Of a stretch of 64,000 bases of DNA, positions 18,709 to 26,287 are shown piece after piece; position 1 is the stretch's first letter; each line of letters opens with the position of its first letter. The translations under genes and the position numbers were made by a program. The notes below the pieces were generated by a model. The model was not told the DNA's origin, made no database searches, and saw only the letters and a list, made by a program, of their open reading frames with translations. Origin of the DNA: Pseudorhodoplanes sp. Lineage in GTDB: Bacteria > Pseudomonadota > Alphaproteobacteria > Rhizobiales > Xanthobacteraceae. The stretch spans positions 372,001-436,000 of the forward strand of contig JABARS010000001.1 of the NCBI GenBank assembly GCA_019187085.1, given 5' to 3'.

Positions 18709-20691
18709 ATGCAAGAGACGCCACCGCGCGACAAACCCTGGATCTTCCGGACCTATGCAGGCCATTCGACCGCCAAGGAATCGAATGCGCTCTACCGGCG
18801 GAACCTGGCAAAGGGCCAAACTGGCCTGTCGATCGCCTTCGATCTTCCGACCCAGACCGGCTACGACTCCGACCATCCGCTGGCCACCGGCGAAGTCGGC
18901 AAGGTCGGCGTGCCGATCTCCCATATTGGCGACATGCGTGCGCTGCTCGACGGCATCCCGCCCGGCGAGATGAACACGTCGATGACGATCAATGCGACGG
19001 CGGCCTGGCTGCTGGCGCTCTACATCGCCAATGCCGACGAACAGGGCGTGCCGCGTGCCAGGCTTCAAGGCACGACTCAGAACGACATCATCAAGGAATA
19101 TCTGTCGCGCGGCACCTATGTGTTTCCGCCCGCGCCCTCGATGCGGCTGATCAAGGACACGATCCTGTTCACCACCGCCGAGATGCCGAAATGGAACCCG
19201 ATGAACGTCTGCTCCTACCACCTGCAGGAAGCAGGCGCGACGCCGGTGCAGGAGCTGAGCTACGCGCTCGCCACCGCCATTGCCGTGCTCGATACGGTGA
19301 AGGCCTCGGGCGAGGTGAAGCCTGAAAATTTCGGCGACGTCGTCGGCCGCATTTCCTTCTTCGTGAATGCCGGCCTGCGCTTCATCACCGAAATGTGCAA
19401 GATGCGCGCCTTCGTCGAATTGTGGGACGAGATCACGCTCGAGCGCTACGGCGTCGCCGACCCCAAGCAGCGCCTGTTCCGCTACGGCGTGCAGGTCAAT
19501 TCGCTCGGGCTCACCGAGCAGCAGCCCGAAAACAACGTCTATCGCATCCTGCTCGAAATGCTGGCGGTGACGCTGTCGAAGAAAGCGCGCGCCCGCGCCG
19601 TGCAATTGCCGGCCTGGAACGAGGCGCTCGGCCTGCCGCGTCCCTTCGACCAGCAATGGTCGCTGCGCATGCAGCAGATCCTGGCCTACGAGACCGACCT
19701 GCTCGAATTCCGTGACATTTTCGATGGCTCGACCGAGATTGCCAAGAAAGTGGCCGCGCTCAAGATCGAGGCCAGGGCCGAGCTCAAGCACATCGACGAG
19801 ATGGGCGGCGCGGTGGCGGCGGTCGATTCCGGTTACATGAAGGCGCGGCTGGTGGAGAGCAACACGCTGCGGCTGGAGTCGATCGAGCGCGGCGAGCAGA
19901 CCGTGGTCGGAGTCAATCGCTTTATCGAAAGCGAGCCCTCCCCGCTTGTCGCTCCCGAAGGCTCGATCCTGACAATCCCGGAGAATGTCGAGGCGCAGCA
20001 GATCGAACGCCTGCAGCACTGGCGGGCGGAGCGCGATGCGCGGGCGGCGGAAGTCGCCCTGAAGGAGCTGCGCGCGGCGGCGCAGGAAGGCCGCAACATC
20101 ATGCCGCCTTCGATCGCCTGCGCCAAAGCCGGCGTCACCACCGGCGAATGGGGCGGCGTGCTGCGCGAGGTGTTCGGCGAATATCGCGCGCCGACCGGCA
20201 TCGCGCGTACCGCGCGCGCATCGGCGGAAGGGCTCGACCCGCTGCGCGCCGACGTTGACCGCATCTCCAGGAAGCTCGGCCGCCGCATCAAGTTTCTTAT
20301 CGGTAAGCCCGGCCTCGACGGTCATTCCAACGGCGCCGAGCAGATCGCGGTGCGCGCGCGCGACGCCGGCATGGAAGTAGTCTATGGCGGCATCCGCTTC
20401 ACGCCGGCCGAAATCGTCAAGACCGCGATGGAAGAGGACGTGCACGTGATCGGGCTGTCGATCCTGTCGGGCAGCCACGTCTCGCTCGTGCGCGAGGTGG
20501 TGGAGCGCATGCGCAAGGCCGGCATCGACGACGTGCCGGTCGTGGTCGGCGGCATCATCCCGCCGGAGGACGCGCGCACGCTCAAGCGCGCCGGCGTCGC
20601 TGCCGTCTACACGCCCAAGGATTACGAGATCAACGCGATCATGTCCGATCTCGTCCGCATCGTCGAGAACGCGGCCGAGAAAGTGGCCTGA
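18709..20691 (+). CDS. ecm: ethylmalonyl-CoA mutase
   Basis: A 660-residue single-chain adenosylcobalamin mutase that converts (2R)-ethylmalonyl-CoA to (2S)-methylsuccinyl-CoA in the ethylmalonyl-CoA pathway. The N-terminal TIM barrel has WIFRTYAGHSTAKESNALY and SIAFDLPTQTGYDSDHP. The C-terminal B12 domain has GLDGHSNG with the cobalt-ligand histidine near residue 539, then LSILSGSH and VVGGIIPPED. A fused B12 domain with these motifs separates Ecm (MeaA) from two-subunit methylmalonyl-CoA mutase and from the split HcmA/HcmB of this window. ccr and mcd nearby support the call. It needs the adenosyltransferase product. Confidence 0.95.
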   Translation: MQETPPRDKPWIFRTYAGHSTAKESNALYRRNLAKGQTGLSIAFDLPTQTGYDSDHPLATGEVGKVGVPISHIGDMRALLDGIPPGEMNTSMTINATAAWLLALYIANADEQGVPRARLQGTTQNDIIKEYLSRGTYVFPPAPSMRLIKDTILFTTAEMPKWNPMNVCSYHLQEAGATPVQELSYALATAIAVLDTVKASGEVKPENFGDVVGRISFFVNAGLRFITEMCKMRAFVELWDEITLERYGVADPKQRLFRYGVQVNSLGLTEQQPENNVYRILLEMLAVTLSKKARARAVQLPAWNEALGLPRPFDQQWSLRMQQILAYETDLLEFRDIFDGSTEIAKKVAALKIEARAELKHIDEMGGAVAAVDSGYMKARLVESNTLRLESIERGEQTVVGVNRFIESEPSPLVAPEGSILTIPENVEAQQIERLQHWRAERDARAAEVALKELRAAAQEGRNIMPPSIACAKAGVTTGEWGGVLREVFGEYRAPTGIARTARASAEGLDPLRADVDRISRKLGRRIKFLIGKPGLDGHSNGAEQIAVRARDAGMEVVYGGIRFTPAEIVKTAMEEDVHVIGLSILSGSHVSLVREVVERMRKAGIDDVPVVVGGIIPPEDARTLKRAGVAAVYTPKDYEINAIMSDLVRIVENAAEKVA

Positions 20692-20699
20692 GCATGCGC

Positions 20700-20727
20700 G
20701 GACGGCGCGCACTCTTCGCCGCCGTCC
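20700..20727 (+). terminator. possible terminator hairpin after ecm
   Basis: An 8-base inverted repeat, GGACGGCG and CGCCGTCC, with a 12-base loop begins 9 bases after the ecm stop and is followed by TGATCCTTTC. The stem is strong but the U-tract is poor. It lies in the short gap between convergent ecm and the kinase gene. Confidence 0.4.
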
Positions 20728-20771
20728 TGATCCTTTCGGCGGACGCGGCAAGCGCCGCATGATCGCGCCGG

Positions 20772-22058
20772 TCAGGAACCGATAGCGCCGATCGCCTGCG
20801 CGAGCGTGACGGGTGACACCGGCTTGACCAGATACGCATTCATGCCGGCCGCAAGCGCCCGTTCGCGGTCCGCGTCCGAACTCATCGCCGAAATGCCGAT
20901 AATGGGCACCGTTCCGGCCGGACCTGGCAGCGCACGGATGCGGGCAGTCGCCTCGACGCCGTCGATGCCCGGCAGGGTCACATCCATCAACACGAGATCG
21001 TAGGTGCCGCGCCGGGCGCTTTCGACCGCCGCCGTGCCCGAGCCCACGAAATCGACGTGATGCCCGAGTTCGGCAAGGATCGTATTGAGCACGACGCGAC
21101 CGTAGGGATTGTCCTCGGCGCACAGGATGTTGAGGCCCACCCCGCCGTGCGGCATGGCGACGGCCTTGCCTTTGGTGCTCGGCGACTTGCCGGTCGCGGG
21201 CGCCGGCTCCACCAAAGCGGTCAAAAGGAAGGTGCTGCCGACGCCCTTTGTGCTCATCACCTCCAGGTCGCCGCCCATCGCCCGCGCCAGACGGTGCACC
21301 AGCGCAAGCCCGAGACCCGAGCCGCCGAAGCGACGTGAAATGCTTTCGTCGGCCTGCGCGAACGGCCGAAACAGCTTCGCGATCTCGTCCGCGCTCATGC
21401 CGATGCCGCTGTCGGTCACCGCGAAGCAGAGTTTAAGTTTGCGGCCCGCGGATATTGCGGTGACGGCGAGCCGCACGCCGCCGCGCGCGGTGAATTTCAC
21501 CGCATTGTCGACGAGGTTTTCGAGCGCCGCGCGCAAACGTACCGCGTCGCCGATGACGAGCGGCGGCAGGTCGGAGGCGATCGAGATTTCGGCGGTCAGG
21601 CCGCTGATTTCGGCGCGCGCCACGAGCGTTTCTCCGAGCGTCTCGGCGAGCCGCCGCGGCGAGAAGGCATCGCGGTTCAGGTTCAACCCGGCGACGTCCG
21701 CTCGGACCGCGTCGCATACCACCGTGGTCAGGCGCGCGAGATGCTCAGCCGCGCTCTTGATACTTTTCGCCCAGCGCCGCTCGCGCTCGCCAAGTTCGGA
21801 CGCGGAGAGAAGCTCGGCCAGCGCCAGAATGCCGGTCAGCGGGGTCCGGATATCGTGGGCGAGCGCCGCCAGCGCCGCTTCGATAGCCCTGTTACCCGAG
21901 CCGTCGCGCACGCGTTTCCCGCGGGCGGATTGCGGACGGACAGGTTTGACTTTTGCGGACTTGACACGCGCGGACTTGGTGGCCGGCGCCCGCACGCGCC
22001 CGCCTTTTGCTTTTTTGCGCGCGCCGGACGACGCGCTGCTCCCCCGCCCCGATCGCAT
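20772..22058 (-). CDS. cytoplasmic hybrid sensor histidine kinase/response regulator
   Basis: About 428 residues. An N-terminal tail rich in Lys, Arg and Ala is followed by a dimerisation domain with phospho-acceptor His68 in AHDIRTPLTG, an ATP domain (NLVDNAVKF, DSGIGMS, GGSGLGLALVHRLARAMGG) and a C-terminal receiver domain (LCAEDNPYGR, LVLMDVTLPGIDG, AYLVKPV). No transmembrane segment or PAS sensor is visible, so the input must come from partners or the basic tail. The receiver suggests a phosphorelay or self-regulation. The ATG at 22058 was preferred over an earlier one. No cognate regulator is adjacent. Confidence 0.88.
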   Translation of the reverse strand: MRSGRGSSASSGARKKAKGGRVRAPATKSARVKSAKVKPVRPQSARGKRVRDGSGNRAIEAALAALAHDIRTPLTGILALAELLSASELGERERRWAKSIKSAAEHLARLTTVVCDAVRADVAGLNLNRDAFSPRRLAETLGETLVARAEISGLTAEISIASDLPPLVIGDAVRLRAALENLVDNAVKFTARGGVRLAVTAISAGRKLKLCFAVTDSGIGMSADEIAKLFRPFAQADESISRRFGGSGLGLALVHRLARAMGGDLEVMSTKGVGSTFLLTALVEPAPATGKSPSTKGKAVAMPHGGVGLNILCAEDNPYGRVVLNTILAELGHHVDFVGSGTAAVESARRGTYDLVLMDVTLPGIDGVEATARIRALPGPAGTVPIIGISAMSSDADRERALAAGMNAYLVKPVSPVTLAQAIGAIGS

Positions 22059-22109
22059 GATTCCCGTCGGCCGGCAGAATGCCACGGGGCGCGGACAGGG
22101 CAAAATTCC

Positions 22110-22970
22110 TCAGCCGAGGCCGACCATGGCGCGGATCGCATCCGGCGTCGCACCCGCCTGCCGCAAGGCGCGCAAGGCGGTCGCGGCCGTGGACTTGGAG
22201 AGCTTGCGGCCGTCCGCATCGAGCACCAGCCGGTGATGGTGATAAAGCGGCGCCGGAAGTCCGAGCAGCGACTGGAGCAGGCGATGCAGGCTGGTCGACC
22301 AGAACAGGTCGACGCCGCGCACGACATGCGTCACGCCCTGCAGGGTGTCGTCGACCACGACCGAAAGGTGATAGCTCGTCGGCACTTCCTTGCGGGCAAG
22401 CACTGCATCGCCCCAGGCGCGCGGATCGGCGGTCACGATCCCGCTCTCGCCGCCGGGGCCGCGCCCGCTTTCCTGCCAGTGCAGCGCGCCCGCCCTTGCG
22501 ATCGCCTTGTCCATGTCGATGCGCAGCGCATATGGCGCGCCGGCCGCGATCCGGCGGCGGCGCTCCTCGTCCGGCAACATCTTGCCTTCGCCCGGATAAA
22601 GCGGCGCACCGTCCGGATCGAGCGGCCAGAACGCGCGTTCGCCGGCAAGGCGCGCGATCTCGCCGCGGCTCTCGAACGCCGGAAACAACAGGCCCATGGC
22701 ATCGAGCCGGTCACGCGCCTGACGATAGGCATCGAGATGCTGCGACTGCCGGCGCACCGGCTCTTCCCAGCTCAGCCCCAGCCAGGCCAGATCCTCGTAG
22801 ATCGCTTCCTCATATTCCGGCCGGCAGCGCGTGGCATCGATGTCCTCGATGCGCAGCAGGAAGCGGCCGCCCGCGGCCTTCGCCATGTCGAAGTTCAGGA
22901 TCGCCGACAGGGCATGGCCCAGATGCAGGTAGCCGTTCGGCGACGGGGCAAAGCGGAAAACGGGTGGCAT
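22110..22970 (-). CDS. gluQ: glutamyl-Q tRNA(Asp) synthetase
   Basis: A 286-residue truncated glutamyl-tRNA synthetase that lacks the anticodon-binding half. It activates glutamate and attaches it to the queuosine base at position 34 of tRNA-Asp. It has FAPSPNGYLHLGHALSAI (HIGH motif), RIEDIDATRCRPEY and the KMSKS-like DADGRKLSKS near the end. The length and missing C-terminal domain separate it from GltX. The ATG at 22970 follows a palindromic repeat unit that separates it from the divergent glycosylase gene. Confidence 0.94.
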   Translation of the reverse strand: MPPVFRFAPSPNGYLHLGHALSAILNFDMAKAAGGRFLLRIEDIDATRCRPEYEEAIYEDLAWLGLSWEEPVRRQSQHLDAYRQARDRLDAMGLLFPAFESRGEIARLAGERAFWPLDPDGAPLYPGEGKMLPDEERRRRIAAGAPYALRIDMDKAIARAGALHWQESGRGPGGESGIVTADPRAWGDAVLARKEVPTSYHLSVVVDDTLQGVTHVVRGVDLFWSTSLHRLLQSLLGLPAPLYHHHRLVLDADGRKLSKSTAATALRALRQAGATPDAIRAMVGLG

Positions 22971-22979
22971 TTGTCGTCG

Positions 22980-23060
22980 CCCGCGGGCTTGACCCGCGGG
23001 TCCATCTTCTATGCAAAAGTCTTCTGTCTTTTGATGGATTGCCGGGTCAAGCCCGGCAAT
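22980..23060. repeat. paired palindromic intergenic repeat
   Basis: Two related stem-loops face each other. The first has CCCGCGGG arms (22980-22987 and 22993-23000) around CTTGA. The second has ATTGCCGGG (23038-23046) and CCCGGCAAT (23052-23060) around TCAAG. Between them lies AT-rich DNA with AAAAG and CTTTT segments that can also pair. Elements of the form TGGATTGCCGGGTCAAGC are dispersed in many copies in Bradyrhizobium-like genomes. It sits exactly between the divergent gluQ and glycosylase starts, so it may affect both leaders. Confidence 0.85.
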
Positions 23061-23068
23061 GACCGGAA

Positions 23069-23731
23069 ATGAGCGATCACGTCCTCCACACCCAGTCCGA
23101 ACTCGACGCGGCGCTCGCCAGGCTCGTGCTCGCCGACCCGCGCCTCTCTGCAGTCCTCGCCAAGGCGGGCCGGCCGGCTTTGCGGCGGCGCGAGGGCGGA
23201 TTTGCCGGCCTGTGCGCCATCGTCGTCTCCCAGCAGCTTTCGACCGCGAGCGCGGGCGCGATCTGGGGCCGTATGCAGATGGCATTCACGCCTTTCCATC
23301 ACGACGCCGTGCGCCGCGCCCGCGCCGATCGTCTTGCGCGCATCGGCCTGTCGGCGCCGAAAATCCGCACCATGAAGGCGATCGGCAAAGCCGTCGCCAA
23401 AGGCGCGATCAATCTCGAGGCGCTGGCACACATGCCGGCAGAGGAGGCCCATGCGGCGCTCACCGCGCTGCACGGCGTCGGTCCCTGGACCGCCGACATC
23501 TATCTCCTGTTCTGTCTCGGCCATGCCGATGCCTGGCCGGCCGGCGACCTCGCTTTGCAGGAAGCGGTGCGGCTTGCATTCGGGCTGCGCGCCCGCCCGG
23601 ACGCTAGGAAACTTGCAAAGGTCGCCGAAGCCTGGCGACCGTGGCGCGGTGTGGCTGCGCACTTGCTGTGGAACTATTATCGCGTCATCAAGCAGCGCGA
23701 CCCGGTACCGGTTCAGGCCGACGCCAGCTGA
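23069..23731 (+). CDS. DNA-3-methyladenine glycosylase II (AlkA-type)
   Basis: A 220-residue HhH-GPD superfamily base-excision enzyme that removes alkylated purines. The helix-hairpin-helix lies at about 134-146 (LHGVGPWTADIYLLF) and the catalytic aspartate is Asp160 in PAGDLALQEAV. IVVSQQLSTASAGAI is the usual conserved helix. The N-terminal AlkA domain is missing, as in the short bacterial form. The ATG directly follows the palindromic repeat. The next gene, an esterase, starts 42 bases downstream. Confidence 0.92.
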   Translation: MSDHVLHTQSELDAALARLVLADPRLSAVLAKAGRPALRRREGGFAGLCAIVVSQQLSTASAGAIWGRMQMAFTPFHHDAVRRARADRLARIGLSAPKIRTMKAIGKAVAKGAINLEALAHMPAEEAHAALTALHGVGPWTADIYLLFCLGHADAWPAGDLALQEAVRLAFGLRARPDARKLAKVAEAWRPWRGVAAHLLWNYYRVIKQRDPVPVQADAS

Positions 23732-23773
23732 CATACCCCCATCGCGACCCATCGTGCGCATACGGAGACCTGA

Positions 23774-24448
23774 ATGACCGCAGAACTCGACGGACCCCGG
23801 CTCGACCCGCTCAGCGGCAAAGCCAAGAACCTCGTCGTGTTCCTGCACGGCTATGGCGCCGACGGCAACGATCTGATTGACATCGGCCGCGCCTGGCAGC
23901 AATTGCTGCCGGACGCCGCCTTCGTCTCTCCCCATGCGCCGGAGCCCTGCGGCCAGGCCCCCGTCGGCCGGCAATGGTTCGCCCTCACCTTCCGCGATCC
24001 GAACGAACGCTGGACCGGCGTGAACAAGGCCGCGCCCGTGCTCGACGCCTTTCTCGATGAGGAACTCGCCCGCCGTGGCCTACCGCCGTCCGCGCTGGCG
24101 CTGGTCGGCTTCAGCCAGGGTACGATGATGTCGTTGCATGTCGGCCTGCGCCGCGCGGCGCCGCTGGCCGCCATTGTCGGCTATTCCGGTATGCTGGCAC
24201 TCCCGGAACGCACCACCCCCGAGCAACTGGCCGCCGAGATCAAATCCCGCCCGCCGGTCCTGCTCGTTCACGGCAGCGAGGACGACCTCATTCCGGTGCA
24301 GGCGCTTTTCCACGCCTCGCAGACGCTGGCCGCCCTCGACGTGCCGACCGAATGGCACATTTCCCACGGCATCGGGCACGGCATCGACGGCGAGGGGCTG
24401 CGCCATGGCGGCACGTTCCTCGCGCGCCAGTTCGGCCGGCCGCGCTGA
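23774..24448 (+). CDS. phospholipase/carboxylesterase-type alpha/beta hydrolase
   Basis: A 224-residue cytoplasmic serine hydrolase. VVFLHGYGADGND provides the oxyanion loop, Ser114 sits in GFSQG, the acid is Asp170/171 in HGSEDDLIPV, and the histidine is in ISHGIGHGID near 202. This arrangement is that of YpfH/acyl-protein-thioesterase-like carboxylesterases acting on short acyl esters. The natural substrate is unknown. It probably forms a unit with the upstream glycosylase. Confidence 0.88.
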   Translation: MTAELDGPRLDPLSGKAKNLVVFLHGYGADGNDLIDIGRAWQQLLPDAAFVSPHAPEPCGQAPVGRQWFALTFRDPNERWTGVNKAAPVLDAFLDEELARRGLPPSALALVGFSQGTMMSLHVGLRRAAPLAAIVGYSGMLALPERTTPEQLAAEIKSRPPVLLVHGSEDDLIPVQALFHASQTLAALDVPTEWHISHGIGHGIDGEGLRHGGTFLARQFGRPR

Positions 24449-24535
24449 CGCGGGACGGCGGGCGATAACTTTCGGACGGAAAGCGCTGCCGCCTTCACAA
24501 TCCCGTCATGCTCCCGTACATTATCGGCGGTATCG

Positions 24536-25111
24536 ATGAACGAGGAGTCGCTATTGAACGTTCACGTATCGCCCGGCGGGTTTCCGGCCTTGGTGCTGAA
24601 CGCGGACTTCCGGCCGCTGAGTTATTATCCGCTGTCACTGTGGTCGTGGCAGGATACGATCAAGGCCGTTTTCCTCGAGCGCGTGAATATTGTCGCCAAT
24701 TACGATCGCGCCGTGCGCTCGCCGAGCTTCGAGATGAAGCTGCCGAGCGTGGTCTCGCTCAAGACCTTCGTCAAACCCTCGACCCATCCCGCCTTCACGC
24801 GCTTCAATGTCTTCCTGCGCGACCGCTTCTCCTGCCAGTATTGCGGCGCGCACGACGATCTGACTTTCGACCATCTCTTGCCGCGCTCGCGCGGCGGGCA
24901 GACCACCTGGAGCAACGTGGTCGCCGCCTGCTCGCCCTGCAATCTGCGGAAGGGCAATCTCACGCTGGCCGAAGCCAGCATGTGGCCCGCGCAGATGCCG
25001 ATCCAGCCAACCGTGCAGCAACTGCATCGCAACGGCCGGCTGTTCCCACCGAATTATCTGCACGAAAGCTGGATGGACTATCTCTACTGGGATACGGAGC
25101 TCGATCCGTAA
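24536..25111 (+). CDS. HNH endonuclease domain protein
   Basis: A 191-residue protein. The central HNH nuclease has two zinc-binding CxxC pairs, CQYCGAH and CSPCNLRKGN, around the catalytic segment LTFDHLLPRSRGG. The N-terminus (PALVLNADFRPLSYYPLS) is conserved among alphaproteobacterial chromosomal HNH proteins, which are housekeeping genes rather than mobile ones. The target is unknown. The ATG at 24536 has no good ribosome site, whereas GAGGAG lies six bases before an in-frame TTG at 24554, so the protein may start six residues later. Its 3' end overlaps dsbB by 28 bases tail to tail. Confidence 0.9.
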   Translation: MNEESLLNVHVSPGGFPALVLNADFRPLSYYPLSLWSWQDTIKAVFLERVNIVANYDRAVRSPSFEMKLPSVVSLKTFVKPSTHPAFTRFNVFLRDRFSCQYCGAHDDLTFDHLLPRSRGGQTTWSNVVAACSPCNLRKGNLTLAEASMWPAQMPIQPTVQQLHRNGRLFPPNYLHESWMDYLYWDTELDP

Positions 25112-25653
25112 CCGCGCCGGTGGATTTTCAGCGCGCCCCAGAGCGCGATGGCCGCGAGCGCGAGCGAGATCAGCACATTGTATCCGGCGAGCGACAGCCC
25201 CAGGAATCGCCACTGCACTTCGTCGCAACGCACGATGCGGATCGACTGAAGCTGCTTGAGCAGACCGCCGGCACCGCCGAGCTCATTGATCGGCCCCGAA
25301 CAATCCTGCGGACCTCTCCACCAGCCCCATTCCACGCCCGAATGATAGGCGCCGAGCCCGGCATTCCAGAGCATGCCGGCGGCGATCGCGAGGAAGCCGA
25401 GGACGAGCACCTTGCGCGAGGCTCCGACCGACGCTCCGAGCGCCAGCAGCCCGGCGAGCGGGATCGCAAAATAGTACGCGATGCGCTGTTCGAGACAGAG
25501 CGGACAGGGCTTGATGTCGAAGCCGTATTCGAAAATCCACGCCCCGATCAGGGTCGCGGCGCCGATTCCGGCAATGGCGAAGGCGGCGGCCAGCGCCGGC
25601 TCGTTGCTCCATTTCTCAACCGTCGTTGCGAGGGCCATCTCCACCTTCCGCAT
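25084..25653 (-). CDS. dsbB: disulfide bond formation protein DsbB
   Basis: A 189-residue four-helix inner-membrane quinone reductase that reoxidises DsbA. The first redox pair is Cys50/Cys53 in KPCPLCLEQR and the second is Cys118 and Cys143 in PQDCSGP and VRCDE, both needed for electron flow to ubiquinone. The ATG at 25653 has a near-perfect GGAGGTGGAC ribosome site, so an upstream extension is rejected. It converges with, and overlaps, the HNH gene. Confidence 0.93.
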   Translation of the reverse strand: MRKVEMALATTVEKWSNEPALAAAFAIAGIGAATLIGAWIFEYGFDIKPCPLCLEQRIAYYFAIPLAGLLALGASVGASRKVLVLGFLAIAAGMLWNAGLGAYHSGVEWGWWRGPQDCSGPINELGGAGGLLKQLQSIRIVRCDEVQWRFLGLSLAGYNVLISLALAAIALWGALKIHRRGYGSSSVSQ

Positions 25654-25791
25654 GTCCACCTCCGCGCGATCCCATAGCCCCGCGTGGACAATCTGTCGAT
25701 ACGATGGCGGTGGGTGCATCGGCGCGTTCAAGTTTGAATGAGCGCCGTCCATGCCTATATGCGGCATCCGGGGTCGACGCAGCCTGCGCCG

Positions 25792-25819
25792 TTGACGCCC
25801 CGCCCGTCCCGGCTATAGT
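25792..25819 (+). promoter_or_regulatory. sigma-70-type promoter of tRNA-Leu
   Basis: TTGACG (25792-25797) and TATAGT (25814-25819) are separated by 16 bases and lie 11 bases before the tRNA. This is the clearest housekeeping promoter in the window. Confidence 0.75.
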
Positions 25820-25830
25820 CCGCGGCGATT

Positions 25831-25917
25831 GCCCCTGTGGCGGAATTGGTAGACGCGCCTGACTCAAAATCAGGTGGCCGCAAGGTCGTGCTGGTTCGAG
25901 TCCGGCCAGGGGCACCA
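25831..25917 (+). tRNA. tRNA-Leu (CAA anticodon)
   Basis: An 87-base class II tRNA. The acceptor stem GCCCCTG pairs with CAGGGGC at 25907-25913, followed by A and an encoded CCA end. The anticodon stem CCTGA/TCAGG carries loop CTCAAAA, which gives anticodon CAA for UUG codons. A variable arm and TTCGAGTCC in the T-loop are present. The D-arm GGAATTGGTAGACGC is typical of leucine tRNAs. Confidence 0.97.
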
Positions 25918-26071
25918 ATCAAAATTGCTCGAAAATCGTTGTTCGCTGATGATCGGCACGACGCGCGCTTCGGCACGAGGCGCGCTATTGTGAGGTCGGC
26001 GTACCATTACGGCGGCCTGGAGCGGGTCTTTTCCGCTTACCGTGCATCGCCAACCCGACAGGAGCCGCACC

Positions 26072-26266
26072 ATGAACGAAGACATACTGAACACGTCGAT
26101 CCGCAAGTTCCTCGTCACCTCGCAGCGCGAGATCGAGAAGGCGGTGCGCGCAGCGATGGCAGCCGGCAAGCCCAAGGGCAACGAAACCCTGTCCGCGGTC
26201 ATGACGCTGAAGATCGGCGCGCTCGATCTGACCCACGAAATTTCGAGCCCGATCGAGCTTGAATAA
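26072..26266 (+). CDS. small DUF6494-type protein
   Basis: A 64-residue soluble protein beginning MNEDILNTSIRKFLVTSQRE, apparently helical, with TLSAVMTLKIGALDLTHE near the end. Homologues of this length are widespread conserved unknowns in proteobacteria. AGGAG eight bases before the ATG at 26072 sets the start; the ten residues before it are not part of the protein. It has no close same-strand partner. No function can be given. Confidence 0.8.
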   Translation: MNEDILNTSIRKFLVTSQREIEKAVRAAMAAGKPKGNETLSAVMTLKIGALDLTHEISSPIELE

Positions 26267-26287
26267 CGGAGTGCCGGCGACGCCCGG

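Noticed and set aside
18685..21123. 812-codon open frame antisense to ecm
   Set aside because: The sense strand encodes an unmistakable ethylmalonyl-CoA mutase. The antisense frame is Arg/His/Asp-rich, a product of GC-rich codon bias, with no recognisable domain.
24536..25111. HNH gene as part of a restriction or mobile system
   Set aside because: No methylase, specificity or mobility gene is adjacent, and the N-terminus resembles conserved chromosomal alphaproteobacterial HNH proteins.
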